From contig JAJXVU010000005.1 in NCBI GenBank assembly GCA_021781965.1, positions 1 through 64,000 on the forward strand: a DNA stretch of 64,000 nt, in the 5' to 3' direction. Below, piece after piece: positions 16,364 to 26,641 of the stretch (within the stretch, counting starts at the first letter, position 1; every line of letters starts with the position of its first letter). Below the pieces are notes generated by a model that saw only the letters and a program-made list of their open reading frames with translations, was not told the origin of the DNA and ran no database searches. This DNA comes from Pseudomonadota bacterium. GTDB lineage: Bacteria; Pseudomonadota; Gammaproteobacteria; UBA1113. The position numbers were made by a program, and so were the translations under genes.

Positions 16364-17511
16364 ACTGTTTTATTCCAAAACTGCAAGCGTTTCCAGATTT
16401 TCTGCCATTGATAAGGCTCTAGATACAAAGATAGTGCTATCAATAATAAGACTATGTGTAAAAACCATAACCCTATGTAGGATGGAATGACGCCATCTTC
16501 TAACCAGCCTCTGGCCACAAATTGCATATTGGCATAAACAGTATACAATAAAACAGCCGGGATCAATTTACGGTATCGTCCTTGTCGTGGGCTAACTCGG
16601 CACAAGGGTAAGGCCAATAAGACTAAAATGGGTATAGACAGCGGCATCGAGATACGCCATTGCAATTCTGCCATTGCTTTCTTATTGGTAAACGCTTGTG
16701 CCCACAGTTCTCCTAAGCTTAGGCTATCATAACCCACTTTACTTTTAACGGTATCGGTATCGGGAATGCGTGCACCATATTGTTTGAAATGAATCACACG
16801 AAAATTGCGCTGTCCAGGAACACCGCTGTACTCTATGCCGTTTTCTGCTACCACAAAGGAACCACCCAATGCGGTATTTTGCATTTGATACGCCTTATCC
16901 GCCGACAACACGCGCCATACCGGCACTTTGGTAGCCACATCCACGCCATTTATTTTTTTATGCACAGTCACGGATTCTCTTTTAGCTATAAAAATATTTT
17001 GTGCTGTTTGTGTTTGATTATCTACATTTTCTACATACACGACATTTTGATCGTTAAGGCTTTTAAAGCGTCCCGGCACCAAGGTATTGATGATAATGGT
17101 GGCGGGATTGGTAGCAAGAATTTTATCTTTATCGCGTACCAACCAGGGTGTAATATAAAAATTCATTGCCAATACCAAGACAAAAACGACACTGGCAAAA
17201 GTAAGTGTATAGTTGAGTAATTGTTTTTGGCTCACGCCGCAGGCTTGCAATACGGTCATTTCACTGTCTACATAAAGACGGCCATAGGCCAATAAGATGG
17301 CCATAAATAAACCTATGGGCAATAAAAATCCCAATAATATGGGTATTTCCAGAGCCATGATTTTAAGCAACATACCGCCTGTAAGTTTACCTGCAGCGGC
17401 GCGCCCTAAAAATCGCACCAATTGGTTACTTAAGAAGATCAATACCAAAATACCGCTGATAACGCATAAATGGGCGTAGATTTCTTTGGCCAGATATTTT
17501 TTAATAACCAT
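16360..17511 (-). CDS. lptF: Lipopolysaccharide export permease LptF
   Basis: A protein of 383 residues from ATG at 17511, preferred over an upstream in-frame GTG because AGGTGAG lies at a suitable distance. It has six membrane segments with a large periplasmic domain (about residues 125-280) and the YjgP/YjgQ motifs ALEIPILLGFLLPIGLF and YVDSEMTVLQACGVSQ. It partners LptG in the LptB2FG exporter. It is divergent from pepA-holC-valS, the same arrangement as in E. coli and many gammaproteobacteria. Confidence 0.9.
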   Translation of the reverse strand: MVIKKYLAKEIYAHLCVISGILVLIFLSNQLVRFLGRAAAGKLTGGMLLKIMALEIPILLGFLLPIGLFMAILLAYGRLYVDSEMTVLQACGVSQKQLLNYTLTFASVVFVLVLAMNFYITPWLVRDKDKILATNPATIIINTLVPGRFKSLNDQNVVYVENVDNQTQTAQNIFIAKRESVTVHKKINGVDVATKVPVWRVLSADKAYQMQNTALGGSFVVAENGIEYSGVPGQRNFRVIHFKQYGARIPDTDTVKSKVGYDSLSLGELWAQAFTNKKAMAELQWRISMPLSIPILVLLALPLCRVSPRQGRYRKLIPAVLLYTVYANMQFVARGWLEDGVIPSYIGLWFLHIVLLLIALSLYLEPYQWQKIWKRLQFWNKTV

Positions 17512-17578
17512 TGTAACCACTCACCTTTTTTCAAGACAAGCCCTTATTGGGCACACATTTAGAGTATATTTCATCCAT

Positions 17579-17603
17579 CCGCTCCCTGACGGTCGCGGCT
17601 CGG
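17579..17603 (+). repeat. 25-bp interspersed repeat between lptF and pepA
   Basis: CCGCTCCCTGACGG then TCGCGGCTCGG, between the two divergent operons. A degenerate partner reading GAGCGCCGCGACC follows at about 17620. Confidence 0.85.
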
Positions 17604-17749
17604 TATGCCGTTTATAACTGAGCGCCGCGACCTTGTGGAGCCAATGAGGAGCGTAGTGACACACATAACCGCTCTTAAAACTCGCTTTGTTAACTCAATT
17701 TCGCTATAATTTTAACCCTGGCCCATTATTACACTATTTGAGGATCATC

Positions 17750-19249
17750 ATGAATTTTACGCTAAGCACCGACGCACCACAACAAATCAAAGCAGATTGT
17801 TTGATCATTCCTTTGTTTAAAGAGGCTAAGGCTAAAGATCCTCAGGTCAAACTACCCCCTAAAATTGCCAAAATTTTAACCGATTCCGTACAATTAGGCA
17901 ATATCAATACCGATTGCGGGGTAGTAAATTGGCTATTTGATATCAAAGAGTGTACAGCATCGCGCCTTTTGGTGGTTGGTTTGGGCCCAGCCAGCGATTT
18001 TACAGCTGAAAAAGCCGTTAAGGCCCTACAAGCAGCCATGGCTTCCTTATTGCAAAAGCAATATACCAGTGCCGCCCTTGTTTTAGATGGCCTGGCCTGC
18101 AAAGCCTTAGACGAAGCACAGTGGGTACAGCAAGCAGCATTGGCCTTCAACGAAAAAGCCTATCAATTTAATACATTTAAGACTAAAACAGCCGCTAAAA
18201 AACCTACTCTAAAAGCCATCTCTTTTTGCATGGACAAAGGCAGCGTAAAGAATGGACAGAAAACATTGGATTATGCTCTTGCTCTAGCCGACGGCATGTC
18301 TTTTGTTAAAGACTTGGCCAACACCCCGGCGAATCATTGTACGCCTAGCGCTATAGCCAAAACAGTTCAAGAAATGGGCAAAAAGTACACTAAAGTCAAG
18401 ACCACCGTTCTATCTGTAGCTGAGATGAAAAAGTTGGGTATGAATACCATTTTAGCTGTAGGTCAAGGCAGCCGCCATGAACCTAAATTTATCATTGTAG
18501 AATACAACGGCGGTAAAAAATCACAAGCGCCCATCGCTTTGGTCGGTAAAGGCATTACTTTTGACACTGGCGGTATTTCCCTCAAACCGCCCGCTACCAT
18601 GGATGAAATGAAATACGATATGTGCGGTGCAGCAACCGTGTTAGGCGCTATTAAAGTAGCAGCTGCTCTAAATCTACCCATCAATCTAGTGGCATTTGCC
18701 GCTTGCGCCGAAAATATGCCGGGTGGTAATGCCATCAAACCCGGTGACATCGTCACCACGCTATCGGGTCAAACCGTAGAAATCCTCAATACCGATGCCG
18801 AAGGCCGTTTGGTATTATGCGATGCTCTAACTTATTGTGCGCGTTATAAACCTGAAGTGGTATTGGACTTTGCCACATTGACTGGCGCCATGGTGGTAGC
18901 CTTAGGAACCCACACTTCTGGCTTTTTTACCGATGATGAAGAATTAGCAAGTGCATTAAATGAAGCTTCAAAAAATAGCTTGGATCCGGCTTGGCGTATG
19001 CCCTTGATTGATTGCTTTATAGATGACTTAAAAAGTAATTTTGCCGATCTAGCCAATATTGCTCCACACCGTTGGGGTGGCGCAATTGAAGCAGCAGTTT
19101 TCTTAGCGCAATTTACAAAAGATTATCGTTGGGCACATTTCGATATCGCTGGCACAGCCTACGCTTCAGGCGCCAACAAAGGCGCTACCGCGCGCCCATT
19201 GCCTTTGCTGATGGATTATTTGTGTCAACGTGCTTATGGAAAATCATGA
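17750..19249 (+). CDS. pepA: Leucyl aminopeptidase
   Basis: A protein of 499 residues from ATG at 17750, which follows GAGGATCATC; an in-frame ATG 63 bases upstream adds an unlikely tail. It is an M17-family metallopeptidase that removes N-terminal leucine and other residues; in E. coli it also acts in DNA recombination and regulation. Two-metal-site motifs are clear: GKGITFDTGGISLKP, MKYDMCGAA, and NTDAEGRLVLCDAL with the family signature. TATAAT at 17705-17710 is a possible -10 element. It heads a pepA-holC-valS operon. Confidence 0.95.
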   Translation: MNFTLSTDAPQQIKADCLIIPLFKEAKAKDPQVKLPPKIAKILTDSVQLGNINTDCGVVNWLFDIKECTASRLLVVGLGPASDFTAEKAVKALQAAMASLLQKQYTSAALVLDGLACKALDEAQWVQQAALAFNEKAYQFNTFKTKTAAKKPTLKAISFCMDKGSVKNGQKTLDYALALADGMSFVKDLANTPANHCTPSAIAKTVQEMGKKYTKVKTTVLSVAEMKKLGMNTILAVGQGSRHEPKFIIVEYNGGKKSQAPIALVGKGITFDTGGISLKPPATMDEMKYDMCGAATVLGAIKVAAALNLPINLVAFAACAENMPGGNAIKPGDIVTTLSGQTVEILNTDAEGRLVLCDALTYCARYKPEVVLDFATLTGAMVVALGTHTSGFFTDDEELASALNEASKNSLDPAWRMPLIDCFIDDLKSNFADLANIAPHRWGGAIEAAVFLAQFTKDYRWAHFDIAGTAYASGANKGATARPLPLLMDYLCQRAYGKS

Positions 19250-19677
19250 GTCTTAATGTAGATTTTTACGTATTAAAAGAAACGGGCGCTGAAGCCAGTG
19301 CCCTACTCGCCTGTCGCTTAGCAGAAAAGGCCTACTTACACCATAAAACAGTTTACATACATTGTGCTGAAAATAAAACAGCAGCGGCTATAGATCAGTT
19401 GCTATGGACTTTCAAAGAAGAAAGCTTTATCCCTCATACCAATACTGCAGCCGCCACAGCACACGATGCACCTATAGTCATAGGTTACAATAACGATAGG
19501 CTAAACCGTGATTATGATATTTTAATCAATCTACATCCTGAAATTAACCCTGACTGGCAAAAATTTAGTAGAATATTAGATATTATTGCCAATGAGCCGT
19601 TATCCAAAGAACTAGGGCGACAACGTTATAAATATTATCGTGAAGCCCAGTGCCAATTAAATCTACACGAACTATAA
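19246..19677 (+). CDS. holC: DNA polymerase III chi subunit
   Basis: A protein of 143 residues starting at ATG 19246, which overlaps the pepA stop as ATGA. Family features include VDFYVLKE at the start, KTVYIHCAENKTAAAIDQLL, then LLWTFKEESFIPH and PIVIGYNN, the usual HolC pattern. The chi subunit links the clamp loader to single-strand binding protein. The tail RQRYKYYREAQCQLNLHEL is the conserved C-terminal helix. It sits in its standard place between pepA and valS. Confidence 0.92.
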   Translation: MSLNVDFYVLKETGAEASALLACRLAEKAYLHHKTVYIHCAENKTAAAIDQLLWTFKEESFIPHTNTAAATAHDAPIVIGYNNDRLNRDYDILINLHPEINPDWQKFSRILDIIANEPLSKELGRQRYKYYREAQCQLNLHEL

Positions 19678-19690
19678 CAAAGAGTATACT

Positions 19691-22456
19691 ATGAACGAGC
19701 CTTTACCCCCTCAATATATCCCTGATACTTTAGAAAAAGAATGTTATGCATTTTGGGAACAACAAGGTTATTTTAAGCCACAAGGTAACGGCAATCCCTA
19801 TTGCATCATGTTGCCTCCTCCCAATGTCACTGGCAGCCTGCATATGGGCCATGGTTTTCAACACACTTTAATGGATATTCTGACTCGCTATCACCGCATG
19901 CAAGGTGATAATACTCTGTGGCAACCTGGCACCGATCATGCAGGTATTTCTACGCAAATGGTGGTAGAAAGACAATTATTACAAAAAAATCAATCGCGTC
20001 ATGATCTGGGCAGAGAAGCCTTTGTAGATGAAATTTGGCAATGGAAAAAAATATCCGGATCACGCATTACGGAACAAATGCGCGTCATGGGCAATTCTTG
20101 CGATTGGACGCGAGAACGTTTCACTTTAGATGAAGGGTTATCTGCAGCGGTCAATACTGCCTTTATTAAACTATACGAACAAGGTTTGATTTATCGTGCT
20201 AAACGTTTAGTGAATTGGGATCCTAAATTATTAACTGCAATTTCTGATTTAGAAGTGTTAAATGAAGAAGAAGATGGTTTTTTATGGCACATACAGTATC
20301 CCGTTATAGGCTGTAAGGATGTATTAACCGTCGCCACCACACGCCCGGAAACTTTATTGGGCGATACAGCAGTTGCCGTGCATCCAGATGATGGTCGCTA
20401 TCAACATTTAATAGGAAAAAAAGTAGCCCTACCTTTAACCGATCGCGAAATTCCCATTATTGCCGACGACAGTATAGATATGGAATTTGGAACCGGTGCG
20501 GTAAAAATAACTCCGGCACACGATTTCAACGATTACGACATGGGCTTGCGTCATAACTTAGCCACGATTAACATTCTTACGGCCGATGCCCATTTAAATG
20601 AAACCGTACCTAAGGCTTATAGAGGCTTAGATCGTTTCGTTGCTCGCGAGAAAGTAGTAGAAGACTTAAAAGCGCAAGGCTTACTCATCAAAATCGAGCC
20701 ACATCGTTTGAAAATTCCGCGTGGCGATCGTTCCGGCGTCATCATAGAGCCTTATTTAACGGATCAATGGTTTGTTAAAATGGCTGACTTGGCTAAACCG
20801 GCCATAGACGTAGTCAAAGAAGGCAAAATACGATTTGTGCCCGAGAATTGGCAAAACACCTATTTTCAGTGGTTAGACAATATTCACGATTGGTGCATCA
20901 GCAGACAATTGTGGTGGGGACATAGGATCCCTGCTTGGTATGACGATCAGGGTCATATTTTTGTAGGCAAAGATGAAGCCACGATACGCGCGCAGCATAA
21001 TATTGCAAACGATATTCCTTTAAAACAAGAAGAAGATGTCTTAGATACTTGGTTTTCTTCGGCATTATGGCCTTTTTCTACTTTAGGTTGGCCCGAGAAA
21101 ACTGCCGATTTAAAAACCTTCTACCCTACTTCGGTGCTCATCACCGGCTTTGATATCTTATTTTTCTGGGTAGCGCGCATGGTAATGATGGGTTTAAATT
21201 TTATGGGCGATGTTCCCTTCAAAACCGTTTACATTACTGGCCTGATACGCGATCACGAAGGGCAAAAGATGTCTAAGACCAAGGGTAATGTCTTAGACCC
21301 TCTAGATTTAATCAACGGCATCGATCTAGAAACATTGATTGAAAAACGCGTTAGCGGTTTAATGCAACCACAAATGGCCACACGCATTGAAAAAGTCACT
21401 AGAGAACACTACCCGGATGGCATTCCTGCTTTCGGCACCGATGCTCTGCGCTTTACCTTTTGCGCTTTAGCCTCTACCGGACGCAATATACGCTTTGATT
21501 TAGCACGTTTAAGTGGTTACCGTAATTTCTGCAATAAATTATGGAATGCAGCACGCTTTATTTTACTGCAGACCACCGATAAGCCTATAGCCAAAAGCTA
21601 TAGGCTGCAAGAACTGTCTCTAGGTGAACGCTGGTTGTTATCGCGCTTACACCATACGATTCAATTATCCAAAGAACACTTAAACACGTATCGTTTTGAT
21701 CTATTGGCACAACAATTGTATGAATTTGCTTGGGATGAATTATGCGACTGGGGCTTAGAATGGTCTAAAACCATCTTACAAAGCGATACCTCCGAAGATA
21801 AAAAGGCCCAAACTCGTTACGTTTTAATCCACGCTTTTGAAAGTTTATTAGCCTTGTTACACCCTATTATCCCATTTATAACCGAAAAACTATGGCAATC
21901 CTTTAAGCCTTTATTGGCATTAACAGAGCCGTCATTAATGCTGCGCGCCTATCCACAGTACAATGCCAGTTTATACGATAAAGATACTGAAGATTTATTT
22001 GCTCTAGTACAAACCATCATTGTAGCGGTAAGGAATATACGCGTAGAAATGAATATTGCGCCAGGAAAACCTTTGGCCTTATCTTTAATGACAACAAACA
22101 ATGCCGTGCGCACTAGATTAAGCCCTTATTTGGACAACCTAAAGCCGTTGGCACGTTTATCAAACATTACCTGGATAGATCAGCCCCCCAGCCAGCAACA
22201 ATTTGCCACGGCAGAAATTAAGGATATCACTTGTTTTATAGATTTAGCGGGCCTTATAGACATGGCGGCCGAAAAAGAGCGTCTTAGTAAAGAAAAATTA
22301 AAATTAGAACAAGAAATTAGCAAATGTCGCGCCAAGTTGGACAACGCTCAATTTGTAGATCGCGCGCCTATTGCTGTGGTCGAGCAAGAGAAAGCTCGTT
22401 TAGCGGAATTTAGCGTTACTTTAGAAAAGATAATAATGCAATTGCAACGGTATTGA
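19691..22456 (+). CDS. valS: Valyl-tRNA synthetase
   Basis: A class I aminoacyl-tRNA synthetase of 921 residues. It has the HIGH box in PPPNVTGSLHMGHGF (about 42-56), the editing domain with TTRPETLLGDTAVAVHP, the KMSKS box in GQKMSKTKGNVLDPLDL (about 522-538), an anticodon-binding helical domain, and the C-terminal coiled-coil arm (AAEKERLSKEKLKLEQEISK). It charges tRNA-Val and hydrolyses mischarged threonine. It lies 13 bases after holC. The length is close to the family norm of about 950. Confidence 0.97.
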   Translation: MNEPLPPQYIPDTLEKECYAFWEQQGYFKPQGNGNPYCIMLPPPNVTGSLHMGHGFQHTLMDILTRYHRMQGDNTLWQPGTDHAGISTQMVVERQLLQKNQSRHDLGREAFVDEIWQWKKISGSRITEQMRVMGNSCDWTRERFTLDEGLSAAVNTAFIKLYEQGLIYRAKRLVNWDPKLLTAISDLEVLNEEEDGFLWHIQYPVIGCKDVLTVATTRPETLLGDTAVAVHPDDGRYQHLIGKKVALPLTDREIPIIADDSIDMEFGTGAVKITPAHDFNDYDMGLRHNLATINILTADAHLNETVPKAYRGLDRFVAREKVVEDLKAQGLLIKIEPHRLKIPRGDRSGVIIEPYLTDQWFVKMADLAKPAIDVVKEGKIRFVPENWQNTYFQWLDNIHDWCISRQLWWGHRIPAWYDDQGHIFVGKDEATIRAQHNIANDIPLKQEEDVLDTWFSSALWPFSTLGWPEKTADLKTFYPTSVLITGFDILFFWVARMVMMGLNFMGDVPFKTVYITGLIRDHEGQKMSKTKGNVLDPLDLINGIDLETLIEKRVSGLMQPQMATRIEKVTREHYPDGIPAFGTDALRFTFCALASTGRNIRFDLARLSGYRNFCNKLWNAARFILLQTTDKPIAKSYRLQELSLGERWLLSRLHHTIQLSKEHLNTYRFDLLAQQLYEFAWDELCDWGLEWSKTILQSDTSEDKKAQTRYVLIHAFESLLALLHPIIPFITEKLWQSFKPLLALTEPSLMLRAYPQYNASLYDKDTEDLFALVQTIIVAVRNIRVEMNIAPGKPLALSLMTTNNAVRTRLSPYLDNLKPLARLSNITWIDQPPSQQQFATAEIKDITCFIDLAGLIDMAAEKERLSKEKLKLEQEISKCRAKLDNAQFVDRAPIAVVEQEKARLAEFSVTLEKIIMQLQRY

Positions 22457-22494
22457 GTGTATACTACAGTAATACTCGCGCCTTAATTGATGAA

Positions 22495-22519
22495 CCGAGC
22501 CGCGACCGTCAGGGAGCGG
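22495..22519 (-). repeat. 25-bp interspersed repeat after valS
   Basis: Present in reverse orientation (CCGAGCCGCGACC then GTCAGGGAGCGG) just downstream of the valS stop. The remainder of the 22520-22880 stretch shows no gene. Confidence 0.85.
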
Positions 22520-22880
22520 ATATTATGGGCTCATTGCAAATCCCATAAAGCGCGCAATCCTACTTCAAATGGCACTAAACTCAACTAAATAGAGAACCTA
22601 CCGCAGTTTAAGCTAAAAATAGGTCAAAGTAAAAAAGTAAACGCTTTGCTCGTATTTTTCATGAAATTTCTGTGCCCCATTTCTAATCAAGATATGAGGT
22701 TTAAGCTATGCAGAATTTCCATCCAAAACTAGGATTTGAGCAAGCCAAATTTTTGAACATATTTTAAACAAAAAAGACTTTAATCTGATTAAATTTTGAG
22801 CTTTTTGACTTCGTATCAATAATTTAACCCAATCCCTCTTGCTATTTAGCGGCAAATCCACTACGATAGCGCCTTGTTGT

Positions 22881-22956
<76 letters not shown>

Positions 22957-23000
22957 AACTACAACATTCGCTTCTTCATCAAAATAGCTAAAAAGTACTA

Positions 23001-23026
23001 GGCGTTACTACGCCACCCATTTTTTT
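23001..23026 (+). terminator. Possible terminator after tRNA-Asn
   Basis: A short stem GGCG-TTACTA-CGCC is followed six bases later by a run of seven T. The stem is only four pairs and the T-run is set back, so it is a weak candidate. Confidence 0.35.
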
Positions 23027-23123
23027 ATTGTATAATCGAAACCTAAATTAAAAAACATTCTAATACAGCCAATTGGTAAAAGAAACTATAACACTATTAA
23101 ATAATACGGATTTTAAAGAACTT

Positions 23124-24839
23124 ATGAAGGAAGAAATCGTTGCAACTTCATCTCAAGATGATATTCACTCAGAAAACAGTCAAAACGAATCTTTAGAGAT
23201 AGTAATTACTCCTGTAAACAACACTGAAGTTAAAATCATTGACTATACAGAAGCGCTAAAAGAACTATTATATTGCGCCCTACCCTTTACTGCAGCCAGA
23301 GGTATTAACTCAGCTTATTGGGTCACAACAGGATTTATTCTCAATAAATTAGGTCCAAATGCATTTGCAGCGGGGCCGCTCATTCTATCTATTTCATATG
23401 CTACCGGAGGAACTATGCGCGCCGGTTTACTATCTACGACCGGTTTAGTAGGGAAATTAGATGCAGCGGGTCAAAAAAAATCTATTGGACCATTGGTGCA
23501 CCGCGGGTTTGTATTGGGCCTGGGTTATTCAATACCTTGTATTTTAGTCATGATCTATTGTGATAACGTGCTGAACGCGATAGGAATATCTGAAGATGTT
23601 AGCGCAGCTGTAGGAGAGTATTTTGATGGTGTAGCCTATGCCATTCCTGGCATTGTCTTCATGACTGTCGGTATGTGCTTTGCAAATGGCATTAAGCAAT
23701 CATTGATTACGATGATCGCCATGTTTGGCTGTATAATCGGCACAGCGGCCATTGGCTATCCTTTGGCGCTGGGATGGCCAGATTTTCTGCCTAAAACGGG
23801 GGTATATGGCTTAGGATTAGGCATGTCTATAGCCGTTTGGATAACTGATGTAGGGTTATATAGCTACTATTTTCTGAGCGGCCAATTCAAAGAGTATAAT
23901 TTATTTAACTTTGATAGAACCAATTTACGCCTTATATTTTATTCTGATGTTGAAAATCAAGATAAGCCTATTTATTTGCAAAATATTTTACATAGCATAA
24001 AGTTAAGTCTACCAATGAGTGCAGAGAATTTAGCAGAATGGGGAAATCTGCTCGGAATCTCAATTATTTGTGGGCTCATCGGGAGTGATTGTTTACAAGC
24101 ACAACAAATTTCTATGAACCTAGTTTCTCCCTATACTATGCTTTACGTAGGGTTCACCAATACGGGCTATATGTTGGTAAGTCGCCACTACTCTGCCGTA
24201 CGTGCAAATGCTTCTCACGATGCCTTCATGAATGTCAGGACGATTGGCACTGTCACAACCCTATTGGGAGTGGTTGCAGCGACTACCGTAGGAACTTTCA
24301 TGGTCAGCATGCCTAGACAAATCTGTAATTTATATATTGATGTAAATGATCCCCATAATGAAGAAGTTCTCATTATGGCGCAAGCATTTTTGATTACCAA
24401 TGGTATAGGCCTGCTGTTTGACAGCATGAGAATAAGCAATGCCGATTTATTAAAAGGACTGGAGGATGTGCTATATGCGCCTCTGTTGAGCCTTTTCTTC
24501 ATGAGCATGGTTGGCCTCACAGCCGGTGGTTGTATGACATTGATCTTAGACTGGGGCGCAGATTGGTTGTTCATAACGCGGGACGTAGGCGTTCTGCTTG
24601 CCGCTATAAGCATAGCGTATAGATGGTTAAAAAAGTCTTCCACTATAGAGTTAGCCGCTGAGCATGACCTAATACTACCCAGCCAAGATTTAAAGCAAAC
24701 GCTATGTCCCACATTCGGCGGGGAAGAAAGAAATTGTTTCACCTTTTTTCATTGTAATGATAGTGATGAAGAGGAAATGGGGCTTCTAGACGTCACGACT
24801 ATCAATGACACTCCTTATTTGGGAACTCGTTATTCATAG
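23124..24839 (+). CDS. MATE-family efflux transporter
   Basis: About 571 residues from ATG at 23124; a TTG at 23073 would extend it by 17, and neither start has a good ribosome binding site. TATAAT lies at 23031-23036. After a polar acidic N-terminus of about 50 residues there are twelve hydrophobic segments in two halves. The first half shows LLYCALPFTAARGINSAYWV and LSISYATGGTMRAGLLSTTG. The second half begins IKLSLPMSAENLAEWGNLLG and has LQAQQISMNLVSPYTMLYVG, typical of MATE proteins, which expel organic cations using Na+ or H+ gradients. The acidic N- and C-terminal extensions (SDEEEMGLLD) are longer than usual. Its substrate is unknown. Confidence 0.75.
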   Translation: MKEEIVATSSQDDIHSENSQNESLEIVITPVNNTEVKIIDYTEALKELLYCALPFTAARGINSAYWVTTGFILNKLGPNAFAAGPLILSISYATGGTMRAGLLSTTGLVGKLDAAGQKKSIGPLVHRGFVLGLGYSIPCILVMIYCDNVLNAIGISEDVSAAVGEYFDGVAYAIPGIVFMTVGMCFANGIKQSLITMIAMFGCIIGTAAIGYPLALGWPDFLPKTGVYGLGLGMSIAVWITDVGLYSYYFLSGQFKEYNLFNFDRTNLRLIFYSDVENQDKPIYLQNILHSIKLSLPMSAENLAEWGNLLGISIICGLIGSDCLQAQQISMNLVSPYTMLYVGFTNTGYMLVSRHYSAVRANASHDAFMNVRTIGTVTTLLGVVAATTVGTFMVSMPRQICNLYIDVNDPHNEEVLIMAQAFLITNGIGLLFDSMRISNADLLKGLEDVLYAPLLSLFFMSMVGLTAGGCMTLILDWGADWLFITRDVGVLLAAISIAYRWLKKSSTIELAAEHDLILPSQDLKQTLCPTFGGEERNCFTFFHCNDSDEEEMGLLDVTTINDTPYLGTRYS

Positions 24840-24895
24840 AGATTAGAGGACAGCTACTGATTTATGAGTATAATTGTATATCACGTTCATTTTCA

Positions 24896-25555
24896 TTATT
24901 GAGGCAACCAAACAACAATATCTTCAATCTCATGGCCTTGCACCACGCCTCTGTTTTCATAACGGGTCTGTGGTCTTGCTATGGCTTCTATAGCCGACAA
25001 CGGTTTTTCAAAAGATAGTTTGGGACACGATGTCAGTAGCTCTCGCACAGACAAACAATAATCCGCCCAATCGCTGGCAAAATGTAAAAAAGCACCTGGC
25101 TGCATATGGGTTAACAATAAATCTAAAAATTCTCTTTGCAACAAACGTCGTTTATGATGGCGTTTTTTAGGCCAAGGATCGGGGAAAAAGAGTTGTACTC
25201 CCGCTAGACGGTGCAAGGCTAACTGTTCTTGGAGCAGTAACACTACATCACCGTAAGCAATGTGCACATTCGACAATTGTTTTTCTTGCAATAAAGTCGC
25301 TAAACGCGCTGCACCCGGTAAAAATACCTCGGCGCCTAAAAAATGAAACTGCGGATACCGCTCTGCCTGCCACGCCAAACTATGACCCATGCCAAAGCCT
25401 ATATCTAAGATCAAGGGTTTATCCACCACCGTATCCTTAGACCATACATACTGCGGCAATACGGACTCTACAGCTAATCTCTGTGCCGGTGTCATACGCC
25501 CGGCACAACGAGCAAAACTTTTAATACGGCGTGGTGGGTAGATAGATTTGCTCAT
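24896..25555 (-). CDS. trmB: tRNA (guanine-46-N7)-methyltransferase
   Basis: A protein of 219 residues. The SAM-binding motif is LILDIGFGMGHSLAWQAERY. The TrmB signatures FFPDPWPKKRHHKRRL and RPQTRYENRGVVQGHEI are both present, giving the catalytic Asp and the substrate-binding loop. It makes 7-methylguanosine at position 46 of many tRNAs. Its ATG overlaps the pyrD stop by four bases, so the two are translated from one transcript. Confidence 0.95.
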   Translation of the reverse strand: MSKSIYPPRRIKSFARCAGRMTPAQRLAVESVLPQYVWSKDTVVDKPLILDIGFGMGHSLAWQAERYPQFHFLGAEVFLPGAARLATLLQEKQLSNVHIAYGDVVLLLQEQLALHRLAGVQLFFPDPWPKKRHHKRRLLQREFLDLLLTHMQPGAFLHFASDWADYCLSVRELLTSCPKLSFEKPLSAIEAIARPQTRYENRGVVQGHEIEDIVVWLPQ

Positions 25556-26559
25556 AAGCAGGTTACTATTTCTTTGACTAATCCGGGTCCTTCATAAATT
25601 AATCCACTATACAATTGCAATAATTTAGCGCCCGCTGCGCGCTTACGTTTTGCATCGTCGAAGGACATAATACCGCCCACGCCTACTAAGGGAATAGCCT
25701 CTCCTAAAGCACTATAAAAAGCGGTCAATACCGCATCGGCACGAGTGTTTAAAGCACGACCACTGATTCCCCCGGGCTGATCACGCCACTCTATTGGGAC
25801 ATTATCGCGATTGATCGTCGTGTTGGTGGTAACAATAGCGTCCATTTTTTGTGTGCAAAAAATATCGGCTAACACTTTAATCTCTTCATCGCTTAAATCT
25901 GGTGCGACCTTAACCCACAAAGGCACATAGCGTTGACTATGATCGGCATAATCTCTTTGTGCTTTTTTTAACCCAGCTAACAGCTGGCGACAATAATCGC
26001 CGTGTTGTAGCTCGCGCAAGCCTGCCGTATTGGGGGAAGAAATATTAATGGTGACATAGTCACAAAAAGGCGCCACCTTATTGAAACAATAGAGATAATC
26101 TTGAAGCGCATCTTCTAAGGCTGTATGAGTGTTTTTACCGATGTTCACACCCACAATTTGACCTGCGGGTCTTTTCTTGAGGTTTTCGACCAAGTAATCC
26201 ACCCCTTGATTACAAAAACCCATCCGGTTTAATAAGGATTGCTGGTCTTTCAAACGAAACAAACGTGGCTTAGGGTTCCCAGATTGTGCCTTAGGCGTAA
26301 CGGCACCCACCTCAATAAAACCAAAGCCTAAATGAAACAAAGCCGGTAAATGGGCGGCATGATTGTCAAAACCCGCAGCCAAGCCAACCGGGTTTGGAAA
26401 AGATAAGCCAGAGACTTGCAACGGTGTTTGCCGTGCCCATTTTGGGTATGTATTGACCACTTTTGCCTGCAAATCTAACAGCCCTAAGGCTAGATGATGC
26501 GCCCTTTCAGGAGGCCACATAAATAGTAAAGGTCTTATTATTCGATATAATTCTTTCAT
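25552..26559 (-). CDS. pyrD: Dihydroorotate dehydrogenase (quinone), class 2
   Basis: A protein of 335 residues, the standard class 2 length. A short N-terminal helical membrane-association region (LYRIIRPLLFMWPPERAHHL) is followed by the FMN-binding barrel with NPVGLAAGFDNHA, GVNIGKNTHT, YVTINISSPNTAGLRELQ (class 2 catalytic serine) and VGVGGIMSFDDA. It oxidises dihydroorotate to orotate and passes electrons to quinone. It is the first gene of a pyrD-trmB pair. Confidence 0.96.
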   Translation of the reverse strand: MKELYRIIRPLLFMWPPERAHHLALGLLDLQAKVVNTYPKWARQTPLQVSGLSFPNPVGLAAGFDNHAAHLPALFHLGFGFIEVGAVTPKAQSGNPKPRLFRLKDQQSLLNRMGFCNQGVDYLVENLKKRPAGQIVGVNIGKNTHTALEDALQDYLYCFNKVAPFCDYVTINISSPNTAGLRELQHGDYCRQLLAGLKKAQRDYADHSQRYVPLWVKVAPDLSDEEIKVLADIFCTQKMDAIVTTNTTINRDNVPIEWRDQPGGISGRALNTRADAVLTAFYSALGEAIPLVGVGGIMSFDDAKRKRAAGAKLLQLYSGLIYEGPGLVKEIVTCL

Positions 26560-26641
26560 GTTCTGTTTTCTTCATCTACATTTCAGCACTAAGAGTATAT
26601 AAAGAAGTGAGCTCTATGTACAGTTATTGTTGTTTAAGCGC

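Noticed and set aside
16780-17220. 146-codon open frame opposite lptF
   Set aside because: It lies fully inside lptF on the other strand, and lptF is supported by its motifs and operon position.
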